Translations under genes and position numbers: made by a program
The notes under the pieces: model-generated
Told to the model about the DNA's origin: nothing
The model's database searches: none
Seen by the model: the letters and a program-made list of their open reading frames with translations, nothing else
In this document: one piece after another, positions 12,576 to 23,250 of the stretch
How the letters are laid out: every line of letters begins with the position of its first letter
Numbering within the stretch: position 1 is the stretch's first letter
Assembly: GCF_018691265.1 (NCBI RefSeq)
Contig: NW_024881322.1
Span: 2,666,001-2,730,000 of the forward strand
Direction of reading: 5' to 3'
DNA length: 64,000 nucleotides
From: Tyto alba
Lineage: Eukaryota > Chordata > Aves > Strigiformes > Tytonidae

Positions 12576-12588
12576 TTCTAGAAGGTTC
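12576..12588. promoter_or_regulatory. Heat-shock-element match (TTCnnGAAnnTTC)
   Basis: TTC-TA-GAA-GG-TTC forms three alternating inverted units, the minimum canonical HSF1 site, with the favoured TTCTAGAA core. It lies in the GC-richer block next to a GC-box-like site. Under equal base use about 0.5 matches to the nine fixed bases would be expected in a window this size counting both strands, so the match alone does not prove function. Confidence 0.4.
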
Positions 12589-12960
12589 TAGGTGACACCT
12601 CCCGCTCTCCCCAGCCCAGGCACAACCTCTGTTTCTGCCTTTTAGTGAAATCCTTGGTGTGCACCGTAAGTTGTAGGTGAGCAGGTGGCACCCACGTGCT
12701 GTCCCTGACAGGGAGTTTGTGCTGTGCGTGAGCACCCCTGGGGACCCAGAGGTGGGAGAGGGCGTGCGGCTCCACCCCTCAGGGCCCTGCAGAAACAGGC
12801 AGCCATCTCTTCCCCTCAGGACAGCTCCTGATGGCCTCTCGTCTTGCTGGAAGAAGATAATCCCCAGGGCTGGGCTGAATTTCACGCAGGTTTCAGGGAT
12901 TAGTGCATATGGCAGGAAAAGCTGAGTCAATCCTAGCCGCATCTGCCTTTTCTAGAGGGC

Positions 12961-14258
12961 TAATTAGAAGTGCTTGCAGCTGATGAGGAGAGATGCCAGG
13001 CACGCGAGGTTAGATATGATTCTCTTTATGTGGTCCTGGATGCTGCACTGGGGGAGCCTGGCTGTGTGGTGCTCCATCCTAGGGTCATCGTTCAAGTCCA
13101 AGGAGTGCAGCGAGGCAGCTGAGTAAGGCAACTGTAAGTAACAACTGCTGTTTGGGGGGGCTAATGTGTGATCGGAGTCATTTGGCAAGGTGGAATTAGG
13201 CTGTAATTCTTCAAAGAGGGTTCATTATCATAGTCAGCAGTTTATTTAGTATTCTTGACAGGTGGTCTCGCATTTGCTGTTGCTGCAACTTTATCAGTAG
13301 TTTTAGGCTCTGCATGTGCCCTTTAATTTGTTATGAAATTACTACTTCTAGCTCCTTTTATTTTAAATTTTGTCAGCACGGAGCTCTTAGGTTGCAAGGC
13401 ACAGTTGTGCCATGACTGCAGCCCATAGACATACGCAGCTGATAGCATGTATTATTTTCCCTTCATCTCCCAGGAGCTGCAGAGTAGCTTTACATTTCTT
13501 CTTGTCCTTCTTCATTGCTTCTGAGCTCTGGAGTGTCTCTGTAAGAAGGACATTTACTGACAATGTGTATGGATTTCAGTGTAGACTAAAATCGTGCAGA
13601 AAACAATTAGGAGATATTTGGGAAATTGCTGCCCATCATCTTTGCCTGCTAGGCTGCTTTGTGAATGCTAATACCAGTAAGCAAGCCAGCCCAGTAACTT
13701 GGTGATTTCTGTTAATATCCCTTAAAATTCAGGATCCTTCTGTGCACGGGTAGGAAACTTAGAACAGGAAGGATGTGTTCTGTCTCTGTTGTTAACTCAT
13801 TGAGGGACTTCTTGTTATGTTTCTGTGCCTTTCTGTGCCTTAGATTTCCGATTTCTAGAGTGGTTGCATCTGTCAGTCTCCCCAAACTGTAAGGCATCAG
13901 GTGCATTCAACAAAAGAAGCTTTAACTTTGCATAGATATTAAGAACTTCCTTAGCAGACTGGCAAGCCAGCTGATCTATGCAATTTGCACTGCATGTTTC
14001 CTTGGTGCGATTGCAGCCCTGGCCTTTTGTGTGCAACCACTCAGACCGTGTAAGTACTCACTAGACATGAGATGTTCAGAGCTTTGGCGCAGCCCCTTTG
14101 AAAATGTAGCCCACTGTGATTTCCTCGAATGGTTCAAGACTATTTCGTTGTTATTTCCTAAATGATGTGATGCTGCTTGGCCATTTGAAGTGGCAAAGTG
14201 CTTTCAAGCACAAAGACTTCATGTTGATTTTTCTTTTGTTTTAACTAAATTCTTTAAG
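12961..14258. other. Non-coding sequence; no gene seen
   Basis: Unique DNA. Short hairpins such as GTGCTT-TC-AAGCAC at 14198-14211 occur. Open frames at 12964-14036 are below 100 codons and unrecognised. Confidence 0.5.
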
Positions 14259-14289
14259 AAGAAGAGCAGGAAGGAGGCAGCTTTGTGAG
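14259..14289 (+). other. Candidate 31-base microexon (unproven)
   Basis: A pyrimidine-rich run with a branch-point-like TTTAACTAAAT precedes TTTAAG at 14253-14258. 31 bases later comes a consensus donor GAG|GTGAGTAA. Two of three frames are open. No neighbouring exon was identified, so this may be a chance pairing of good splice signals. Confidence 0.15.
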
Positions 14290-14635
14290 GTGAGTAAATG
14301 ATAGCTGGCTCAGCTGTGGGTATGAGGAAATAAGGCTGTATGCACAAACACATGCAGGGTAATAGGCTACTTCAACAGTAGGTTCCCTTGCTAATTTGGA
14401 AAGCCGTTCTAGCTCTGGCTTGATTCCATTTCAACCTCAAGCTGTGAATAAGGAGGGCTTTTAAGTTGTCATTTTGTTAAAGCCTACTTTTAAAACACAA
14501 GAGGAAGAAGCATCAATTACCAAAGCAAACAAACCTATGGAAATAAAATTCTTCTTCTTATGTAATTCAACACTGACAGCCAATGCTACAAGATTTTACT
14601 TTATTTTTTGTTTGTTTAGTTGGTTGAGTCTTTTT

Positions 14636-14682
14636 GGTTGTTTGTTTTTTTTTTTTTTTTTTTGGTTGGTTGGTTTGGTTAT
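14636..14682. repeat. T-rich tract with GGTT repeats
   Basis: A T run of about 17 is followed by GGTTGGTTGGTTTGG (14664-14678). Four GG pairs in a row could form a two-layer G-quadruplex on the plus strand. Confidence 0.9.
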
Positions 14683-16082
14683 TGCAGGTTTGGAGGAGGG
14701 CTTAATGATCAGTAATCTTGTTTTGGCAGGTGAAGGTGTTAAGACATGAGTATGCAGCAGGTGATTTGATTTGAGGTAAAAGTCAAAATGGAGGTAGTGA
14801 GTTAACTAACTAATATGCAGTATTACTGGATTTGTATTGATGTTTTTCAGTACTCGTGGGAACCATTTCTGGGACTGTAATAAGGTGTCATTTTGTCTTT
14901 TTTTTTTTTTTTTATATGTTATTTTCTGCAATTAGGATATTAAACCGTATTAAAGCAGTGTATTTCAACCCAACGTATGACTCCCTGATGCAGTACAGAA
15001 GCCTCGTAGAAAAGCCAACCCTGTTTTTAATGAAATGAAGGAAACTTCTGGTTTATGAACCGATTCTTTAGTATTTTCTATTAAGATCTAGAAGACACAA
15101 CTTGGAATGGAACTTTCTCAGAAATAACTGCTAATGAATTATTCCAGAAGTGATATGGGGCAAGGCCAATAATCTCTCGGTGATAACAGAAGCCATGCCT
15201 TCAACTGGTATAATCTACCATCACTGCATTAACAATAGTGGAAGTATACCAGATCATCCAGTTGAGATCCTTGGTCTGTAATTACTTAAGCTAGTAGTTG
15301 TGTGGTTATACTTTCATATTTCTTAACGAATGAGCTGACAACCAAATACATACACTAGAAGTATAGCCTAGCCTGTCTCAGACAGAGCAGTGTTTTTTTC
15401 TGTCTGCTTGTAAACTTTTAATGCTTCGTTTGACCTTATGCTGAAAACAGGGGGCCAGGCCTGCCCTTGTGTAGTCACTGGAGTGGAAGCTGTACACCTA
15501 TGTCTGAGGATAAATAATTTCCTGTGTTTACTTAATATATGTGTATTACATTGCTGTGTCAACATATTCAAGAGGGTGTGCTTCCTAGAAATAAAACACA
15601 TGGTAAAACACGGTCAGTATGCGTTCAGAGATGAAATTATGATATATGACTGCCTTTGAATATCAAGGATTCTGCAATGTTTTTAGAGGACTGTCATTTT
15701 AATGTAAAATCAATTTTTATACAAAATAAATAGTGCACAATTGCCTGCCTACTTTAGAGCTAGCAAGGGAGACAGACATATTAACAAATTCATTCTCTTA
15801 ACCAATATCTAGCACATCTCCCACTAAGATTAATTTTCAACCATCTTTTTTTTTTTTTTTTTGAGTGCAAGAATACAAGACTGTTGCATGACAGTTTGAA
15901 AGCATATGTAGACATCTCTTTCACAGACCAGTGTGAAGTAATAAGCATTAGCTCTCAGTCCATCCCTCCTTCATAGTGTGTGTTTCTGAGGGTACTGTAT
16001 GGGAGAAGATGGAAGAGGGATGTCAGGTTTGTGTGTGTGATTGTGAAAAGCTTGATTTGGTGGTGGTGTACTTACTTTTCAA
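14683..16082. other. Non-coding sequence; no gene seen
   Basis: Unique AT-rich DNA interrupted by T16 (14898-14913) and T17 (15846-15862) runs. No recognisable gene or repeat family. Confidence 0.55.
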
Positions 16083-16562
16083 AGAATCACAGGATGGTTT
16101 GGGTTGGAAGGGACCTTAAAGCCCCCCCAGTGCCCCCCCCCGCCCCGGGCAGGGCCCCCTTCCCCCAGCCCAGGGGGCTCCCAGCCCCGTCCAACCTGGC
16201 CTTGAACCCTTCCAGGGAGGGGGCACCCACAGCTGCTCTGGGCACCCTGGGCCAGCGCCTCACCACCCGCACAGGGAACAATTTTCTCCTTATATCCAAT
16301 CCTAATCTACCCTCTTTCATTTTAAAAAACTGAACCCTGGAGCCTTCTCTTCTCCAGGCTGAACCCCCCCAACTCTCTCAGCCCGGCCCCCCAGGGGAGC
16401 TGCTCCAGCCCCCCCAGCATCTCCGTGGCCTCCTCTGGCCCCGCTCAAGCAGATTTTTGTGCTTTTCATGTTGGGGGCCGCAGAGCTGAGCGCAGTACCA
16501 TAGGTGGGGTCTCACAAGAGCAGAGTAGAGGAGGAGAATCCCCTTCCCTAGACCTGCTTTTA
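16083..16562 (-). mobile_element. CR1 LINE, 5'-truncated, GC-rich young subfamily
   Basis: This is the 3' portion of a chicken-repeat-1 retrotransposon lying on the minus strand, its 3' end at 16083 with an AGAATCAC terminal unit. It reads through the typical avian CR1 tail, then jumps from CTTTCATTTTAAAA (about 16326) to GGAGCCTTCTCTTCTCC (about 16340), so roughly 100 bases seem to be missing internally. From about 16545 to 16400 the minus strand encodes the end of the ORF2 polymerase, with LLYSALVRPH and LLERGQRR. A small frame change at the left of that segment breaks the frame. The copy is dead but little diverged from the one at 39904. Confidence 0.95.
16400..16545 (-). pseudogene. CR1 ORF2 C-terminal fragment
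   Basis: The minus-strand frame includes LLYSALVRPHLWYC and LLERGQRRPRR, matching the conserved C-terminal tail of CR1 reverse-transcriptase proteins. The upstream SRSREG motif lies in a different frame, showing an indel. No reverse-transcriptase core is present. It is a truncated, non-functional remnant. Confidence 0.85.
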
Positions 16563-16782
16563 TTGGATTCTTTCCTGTAGAAATAATGAGCAAACTGGGA
16601 AGAATAAATGAAGCTGTCTTTTGTAATTCTGAACAGGAATACTGAGCACAATAAATCAGTTGCATCTAAGTTAATGAAGCCCGAGTTCCTATGGCTTTGG
16701 ATCTTGCATGCTCTTTACTTTCCTAAAAATCCAAACAGACATAAAACAATACAAAAATGTAAAAATCCCCTTAGTAAAAATC

Positions 16783-16834
16783 AAACCAACCAAACAAACA
16801 AAAACAACAAAAAAAAACAACACACCCCCCCCCC

Positions 16835-16866
<32 letters not shown>

Positions 16867-16916
16867 ACACAACAAACCACCCAACAGAACAAAAAATGTA
16901 CAAAAACCCCACCACC
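16783..16916. repeat. A/C-rich tract with C11 and A30
   Basis: CAAA-type units run into a C11 run (16825-16835), then a 30-base A run (16836-16865), then CA-rich sequence. Long homopolymers like these vary between individuals and are prone to assembly error. Confidence 0.95.
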
Positions 16917-16949
16917 CAGATTACTTATTTTCAATCACTCTTTTTGTGG

Positions 16950-17194
16950 TGTGGGGATGGGGTTAGGGATGTTGGTGATCCTGTGGGTTTTGGTGTTTGT
17001 TTTCTTTGGAGGTTTGGGGTTTTTTTGGTTCCGTGCATGGGAGGATTTTTGGTCTTTTTTTTTTTGTTGTTGTTTTTTTACAAACTGAAAATGCTTGCTT
17101 ACACCAGAGTGTAAGGAAACAGCTCCTGCAAGTGCATGGTATATTCCTAGATGTATTTGTTTTAGTAGAAAAGGGAGATTTTTTTTTTTTTTTC
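16950..17194. repeat. T/G-rich low-complexity stretch
   Basis: GGTTTTGG- and TTTTTG-type sequence with T runs near 17057-17066 and 17179-17193. The Phe-, Val- and Leu-rich open frames here are artefacts of composition. Confidence 0.8.
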
Positions 17195-18280
17195 AAGAGG
17201 GTGGTACAGTGAAGCCACTGAGGGGAGAGGGAACAAGGTATCACTCTAAGGTGAGGGTGTTCAAATTGTTTGAAACACGCTCACTGGTATCGTTGCTGTA
17301 GGAAAATGGGGCATTAGGGAACTTGCTGCAGCACTGCTCTTGAGTCAAGGGAGGAGTCAGGTGTCTGCACCTTTTGAAATTTTAACTTAGAGCCACTGTC
17401 CTTGTTTCAGCAACCCAGTTAATACCAGAGCAGCAGTGTGGAATACCTGTCAGGAATCTGGCACATCCTTTTCATTTTTGATAACTGAGACTACGTTTGT
17501 AAAGTAAGACAGAGGAGCACATCCCAGACATTCCTGAGTGCACAGGTTGAACAGGAGTGTGGTAGATGCTCCTCTGCTCCCTCAACTGATTCGCTGGTGA
17601 GCAGGGCTGCTGAGCACTCACAACATACTTTTGCTGCCATTTAGGCATAAACTGTGCACACTTGACCTTTAGGTATCAGGCATCTACTGGGGAAAGAAGG
17701 AGATGAGGGGGAACTCATGGAATTTGAAGTAACCTTGGAGTGTGTCAGGGGCTGTAAAAGCAGATCTTGAGAGATGCTTCAGTGCGACCCCTGAAGTGTA
17801 AAATGGGAACACTGAAACAGGCTGAAAAAGCATCAACGTGTCAGACTGAAGTGTGAGGAATGAGTGATACTCATCAGAAAGACGTGTTATGGTGTTGATT
17901 ATAAAACTAGTCGGTTACAGCTAGCCTAACTCTCTGGGGCATATGATTTAAAAGCAAACAAAAAACAACAAAAAACCCCTACCCACAAGCGGCAAGGCCT
18001 TCCATCAGATCGGTGCCTATTTTGACTCCAAGCCACTCTTAGGAACAGTTTGTAGATGAGAGCTAGGCATGTATCACAGGCTGCGTGGCTGCAGGCTTCT
18101 CTCAGCTATCAGTCTGTCTCCTGAGGTTTATCTGGAAATTGCGACCGCATCTTGCTAGGCAGGGGTTGAAGGATAAATAGTTGCTACAGGTAAAAAATTA
18201 CTGATTCAAACTACCCCAGTTGCCACAAAGAAAGGTGATGTGGTGGAGATTATCTGTCTGGACTGCGTTAAGACAAGACA
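17195..18280. other. Non-coding sequence; no gene seen
   Basis: Unique DNA with one short A/C-rich tract at 17956-17979. No supported exon or repeat family. Confidence 0.55.
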
Positions 18281-18300
18281 CAAGTGCATTGATGCACTTG
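18281..18300. other. 20-base near-perfect palindrome
   Basis: CAAGTGCAT and ATGCACTTG are exact inverted copies separated by TG. The right arm with the spacer reads TGATGCAC, close to the C/EBP-ATF composite site TGATGCAA. Roughly one such palindrome is expected by chance in the window. Confidence 0.7.
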
Positions 18301-18875
18301 CAGTGTGTCTAACTTTTAAGTCATATGTGTAGTGAGGCAATCTGAAACAGACTTGTAAGATCATATCTAAACTGAAGTATGCCTTCAGTCTTAAGTACCA
18401 GTCTAAATCCGAATCTCTTTAGAGGTTCAGAGGGCCGAAATACATATTTTTGGCGTAAAACCAGGTTTGCATAAACTGATTCTTTTCTGTCTCAAAGTCC
18501 TGCTCATACAAACTCTTCCTTATTTGCAGCAGCTCTGCTTTGAAGTGGATCTTTCATCTTTTGGATTTCCTTCTAGTATGTGGTGGAGTATAAGCTTAAT
18601 GTGGTGCTATGTTTTAATTGTCTACTCAAGCAGACAACTGAAGTTAAGCATTATACAAAGAAATTACACTGCAGCAGAACTAGGAGGAGTGTGGTGATGG
18701 GGAATCGGACCCTGAAAGTCTCAATCACTTCAATGTGAAATTGCTTCAACAGAATGAATTAGCTTGGGATGGTGTGGGAAGGAGCAGAGCCAGTGAGGAT
18801 CAGAACCTGTGGTGGTGAGCCTTTTCTCCCTTTTCCTCTCCCCTGCCCAAGTAATCCACTGACTATAGCAAGGGC

Positions 18876-18926
18876 TTTTTTTTTTTTTTTTTGCTTTTTT
18901 TTTTTTTCTTTTTTTTTTTTTTTTTC
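18876..18926. repeat. Long T-rich tract
   Basis: About 50 bases of T with only a GC and a single C interrupting. Lys-rich minus-strand frames are artefacts. Confidence 0.95.
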
Positions 18927-20422
18927 TCATTTCTGCCTGTATTTTTTACCTGCAATTACCTTTTAAAAAGCTGTTGCCGACAGCTTCATTATTTCAGTCC
19001 CCTAAGCACTGCCGAAGAGCACAGGAAAAACAGCCTTCCGGTGCATACTGACTATTAATAACCTTTGCCAGGTTTGAAGACTAAGCAATGCAAATAGATG
19101 TCATTTATACCACCAACATATTGTCTTTCCTAGTGGAAATGTGGGACATGAATGTATGATCACCTTTGACTACTGGCTGTAACACATACACACGTGTAAC
19201 TTGTGTATCTAAGTAGGATATTAAGCAATCCTCGTAAAAAGCAAAATGAAACAAAAATTCCTCTTCTTTAAGTAACTCAGCTAATATTAATATCTTCAAA
19301 AAAACAAATGCAAAACCCTCTCATGTTTACAACACTAATGTTCATTTTCTACCGAATTGGTGATGAGTTGTACTGCCCTTCCATCTCACCTTTAGGATAA
19401 CAGTAAATCTTGCTTGGCTAGTGAGCCAATATCATCTAAAAATAGCCTGTGTCTGAGTGGGAAATGCATACAGCTCTGTTCTTGCAGCCTGCTTGTGAGA
19501 CTTCTGTCAACTTGTATTGGATTCCAAATATTTGGTTAATTTCTTAGGTGAAAATGCAAATGCCCTTGCTTCTATTTGGGGTGTCTTTTTGTGGGAGCAG
19601 AAGTGGACCAAGATTTCATAGAGCTGATCTGGCCAAAAGCACAAGTATTCTGAGTGATAAGTCAAAGAATCCATTTTGTGCTGAGATGATGCCATTAAGA
19701 CGATTCACAGTGCACAGGTATTTCTAGATCCTGCTTGAAATGTAATTGCAAATTCTTCCTGTGATGCTATGAATTTCTTGAAAGAGTCATCCTGTTCTAT
19801 CTCTCTGTACTATTGATCTGTGTTTCTATCCTTTTGGTCAGATAGAAGGAACTTAAATTGGAGATTGCTAGTAAGGGATTTAACAAAAGAGCTGCTTCAA
19901 GATTTCCACCGTGGGTCTTGATAGCATAGAAAAGAAGATTTAACCTAGCAATGTCAGCTATTATACATTGTTGGGTTGGTGTTATCCTTCACTGAAGAGG
20001 CAGATGCTAAGCTCGATTTTAGAGAGAAAAGCAGTGTGACTAGCAATTTTATCATGTTTATCAGGTTACAGTAATCTTACCCACACTGTAGAAAACTATT
20101 GTCGGTAATGCAATGCTTGAACTTTTAAGTTAGCTTTTAAATATAATGTGTCAATAGGGATTTTTGGCTTTTTTTGCAGCAAAGTTTGAGGTAACAAACT
20201 TTGACTTCTGTACAGCAGCTGTTTATCTATACCATGTCCCTTTATTAAATTGCAGTAGTATTTGTTTCTCAGCTTTGCTAAAAGAAAAGGTGGATTAACC
20301 TGGGTGTAGTACTGCACAAACACAGCCAGATTATTCTTGTTACCTCTGCATCGGACATAATCAAGCTGACGGATTGGCATGGTAGTGTGCCATGCCATGT
20401 AAGTCCACTGGGTCTCTTCCAG
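18927..20422. other. Non-coding sequence; no gene seen
   Basis: Unique AT-rich DNA. A 7-bp hairpin (GGCATGG/CCATGCC, 20376-20396) lies just before the candidate exon at 20423. Confidence 0.5.
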
Positions 20423-20471
20423 CTGTTGGATCTGTGGCTTGGTGCTGCATTGCCCAGCAGGTACGATTCAG
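20423..20471 (+). other. Candidate 49-base exon (unproven)
   Basis: CACTGGGTCTCTTCCAG is a good 3' splice site and ATTCAG|GTAAGAGC a strong 5' splice site. All three frames are open over the 49 bases, so no frame can be chosen. The minus strand is also open across the region. No family is recognised. Confidence 0.2.
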
Positions 20472-21335
20472 GTAAGAGCTGAAGTAATAACTTAACCTGT
20501 TCTGGCTGAAGAAGAAGATGTGACACCGTACTGGTTTGTGGAAACACATGGGATATGTTGTTCTCACTTCAATTTGGCGTGAAAACAAATACTGAAATAA
20601 TTTAAAAAAAAGGTAATTGAAGTATCATGAAATAGCTGGCTCTAAGGACTAAGCTTGTTGAGAGGTGGAAAGTACAAGGGGAAAAAAAAAAATGCAAAAG
20701 GCAGAAGTCCTGAGCTTTTAGAACATATCAGAGGTAGGTTGTTAAAGTACTTGCTTTCTAAGCCTTGTTGTTTCTGAGTGCAGAAGGCATATTGCTAATG
20801 TGTACTACAATATCATACATTACAAGTGATATACGTTACTAATTAAAAACACAGAAAAGTGTATTAATTCTAAGCTAGGTGCTAAGCCATTGGGTGGTGA
20901 TGCTTACTAAGTTGCATTAAACTGTTGCAATGTTTCATGACAGTGCAAGTATCTGTTCAATACTTTTCACTGCTTGAAGAAAAGAGTGTAAGTAGGTCAG
21001 TAATATTTCTTACAGTATAGTATTAAGGAAGCACCTTCCTCTGACATTGAGAGACTTGGTGTTGTAACTCCGAAAGGATATTTGCTAATTAACAATCTAT
21101 TTCAGATAGCTCTTAGATAACAGAAATTATAATATTTTCCAAAGTATGTTATAGTCCAGCTTTTCATGCTTTAAGATGCAGATGACCCATTGATGAAGAT
21201 AGTGGTATATAAACTGGATGTCCTCAGTGTAAATGTTACAAAAAAACCCCACCAAAACAAAGCTGCCTTTCCCCCAGCACCACAAATAGCTTTAGAAACC
21301 ATAAAAATAATGCCTATTTTCCCCATATCTTGTGT
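20472..21335. other. Non-coding sequence; no gene seen
   Basis: AT-rich unique DNA with an A10 run near 20681. Nothing recognisable. Confidence 0.55.
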
Positions 21336-21455
21336 TGTAGGATTGGTGGGGTTTGTGGTTGTTTTTTTTTTGTTTGGGTGGTTTGTTGGTTTGGGGTGTT
21401 TTGTGTTTGTGTTTTGTTTTTTTTTTTGGTGGTGTTTGTTTGTTTTTGTTTTTTA
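21336..21455. repeat. T/G-rich low-complexity tract
   Basis: GGTTTG-, GTTTT- and TTTG-type sequence with several T8-T11 runs over about 120 bases. The Phe/Val/Trp-rich plus-strand frames over it are artefacts. Confidence 0.9.
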
Positions 21456-22900
21456 ATATATTTTCTTTCTAATCTTCCTATGATGATGAAAATCCTGAAA
21501 TCAAAATGGTTCTCTTAGGTCTTGTTTATGACTGTCATTGATGTACATGTGATCCAGATCTGCAAAACATTTAAATACAGATTTAAGTCAATCTCTGTTC
21601 AGGAAAGCACTTAACCATATGCTTAATTGTAAGGGCAAGCATAAATTCCATTTAACTCAAACCAACCTTACAAGTTCTCCACAACTAAAACCATGCTTTT
21701 AATGATTGCAACTATTTCGCAAAGTTCATTCTGCTTTGAGAATTTGAGACTCTCCTCTGATTCTCGTATTTGTAAACATAAGCACTCTGAATTCTCTGGG
21801 TTTTTGGAATAAGTGCAAACATATACCTTTGGATGGGACTGGGTTTATTGGGTATTAAGAATGAAGTTTGGCCTTTTTATTGTTTTTAGTTACCAGAGAG
21901 ATGGCAGAGATGCTTTTTCCAGAGCCATGCCCCTTGTGACACAGTGGAGAGGGATTTGTGATCTCCAGCCAAATCTGCATGTGTCAATAAGTAGTGGATA
22001 ACCACTGAGCCAGCCTACTTCCATGATACCACAGAATTCATTGGACCGGGCCATTAAGAAAGTGGAAAATGTTATCTCGGCAGTTCCTCAGTCTCTTGCC
22101 TGCCTCAATTTTGTGAAATTTAGAGCCAATTAGATTAGCTGGTCAGCTGACAAAGGGGAAAATAGGAACAGAAAATTTTCTTCTCCCTCCTTTTCTGAAA
22201 TAGTGAAATATATGCTGACTGGACTTTTGATCTTGAAAATAAAACACTCAGAGGACAGTGGCTCTTTAGGTTAATAAGTAAAACATGTTGCATTTAAAAA
22301 TTCCAATCCTAGTATGATAGGGTACAAATAATCTACTCTGCTTTGGCACCCTACGTTAGAGAGAGTTTGATTCTGAGCTAGTCTTCCCTAGGTCTCGTCT
22401 AGGGAGAGGGACCTTACAGAAGCCAGTGCAGCTCATCCTAAACCAAGCTCTGAGAAAGGCCAGATAACTCACTCTCTGGAGGCACTAGTTTATCTCCTTT
22501 GAATACAGAGAGATTTGGGAGACTATACTGCATTTGGAAGTCCAGCTCGAGGTACCCAGATTTAGGTGAGATTCTGCCTTAAGGTAGTCAGAGGAGGGAC
22601 TGTTTCCCTTTCGTGTCTCAGGAAATGGCAGGTTGCAGGACCACAAATGAGTTTGTATTCCATCTGTATTTCAAATTCCAGAGTTTGTTTTCTGTAAGCT
22701 GTCCCCAGCGGGTGATACTGTTATCTATTGCTACTTGGAGTCGGGGAGGGAAGGGCAGGCTAGTAAGGACAACTTTGCAGGGCAGCAACTTCGTTACTCT
22801 TCCTGATTGCTTTACATTCTTGATAGGGACCCATCAGCATCCTTATTTCCTTGTACTGATTTCATTTGGCCTTGGAAAACAGTTGCCTGCACAGTAAATT
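21456..22900. other. Non-coding sequence; no gene seen
   Basis: Unique DNA without recognisable repeats. Open frames remain below 100 codons until the patch starting near 22807. Confidence 0.5.
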
Positions 22901-22914
22901 TTGTTTACAACCAT

Positions 22915-23250
22915 CAAACAACCAGTTTGGGTCCGGCAGACCACGTCAAGCACATAATCCTACCAAGCCGATATACGCAGGAGTGTCACCCAGATGAAGG
23001 GCGGTCCTGTCGGAGGTATTCACTGCCTGCAGCTGCAGAGTTTGCTCCTGTTGCTCTAAATCTACAGGACATAACTGAGAAACAATGTGGCTGCAGCCAC
23101 TTTGTCGCTTCCTATCACTTCATAACCTCCAGCCTGCTCTTTTGGGCCAAGGGAGCGCTCGCCAACCTGACTGATCTTTGGGCTGCTCTACTTTATGGCA
23201 GTGGGGAAAACGTACCCACAGTGAGCTTAAAAGCACACGTGTAAGAAAAA
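22915..23250. other. CpG-enriched patch inside a 145-codon open frame
   Basis: About 11 CpG dinucleotides fall in roughly 320 bases, far above the neighbouring DNA. A plus-strand frame stays open from 22807 to 23244 but has no recognisable domain. A donor-like CACGT|GTAAGA sits at its end near 23241. The palindrome CTGCAGCTGCAG (23027-23038) with a central CAGCTG E-box is inside. It could be an unrecognised exon, a regulatory element or a decayed repeat. Confidence 0.25.

Larger units (their letters stand above)
12480..12960. promoter_or_regulatory. GC-richer block with clustered regulatory-type sites
   Basis: Base composition shifts to GC-rich for about 480 bases, with more CpG than neighbouring DNA. 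Inside lie a 10-bp hairpin (12500-12531), a 14-bp palindrome CTGAGCATGCTCAG (12537-12550), a GC-box-like CCCCGCC (12559-12565) and a heat-shock-element match (12576-12588). No TATA box or clear transcript start is visible. The overlapping open frames on both strands are not recognisable proteins. A cryptic promoter, an enhancer or simply a GC-rich isolate are all possible. Confidence 0.3.

Noticed and set aside
16608..17244. Plus- and minus-strand frames up to 168 codons
   Set aside because: Their length comes from the A30, C11 and T/G-rich tracts. Composition is low-complexity.
22807..22914. Start of the 145-codon frame as a gene start
   Set aside because: The ATG lies in plain AT-rich DNA with no promoter; only the CpG-enriched part to the right is worth notice.
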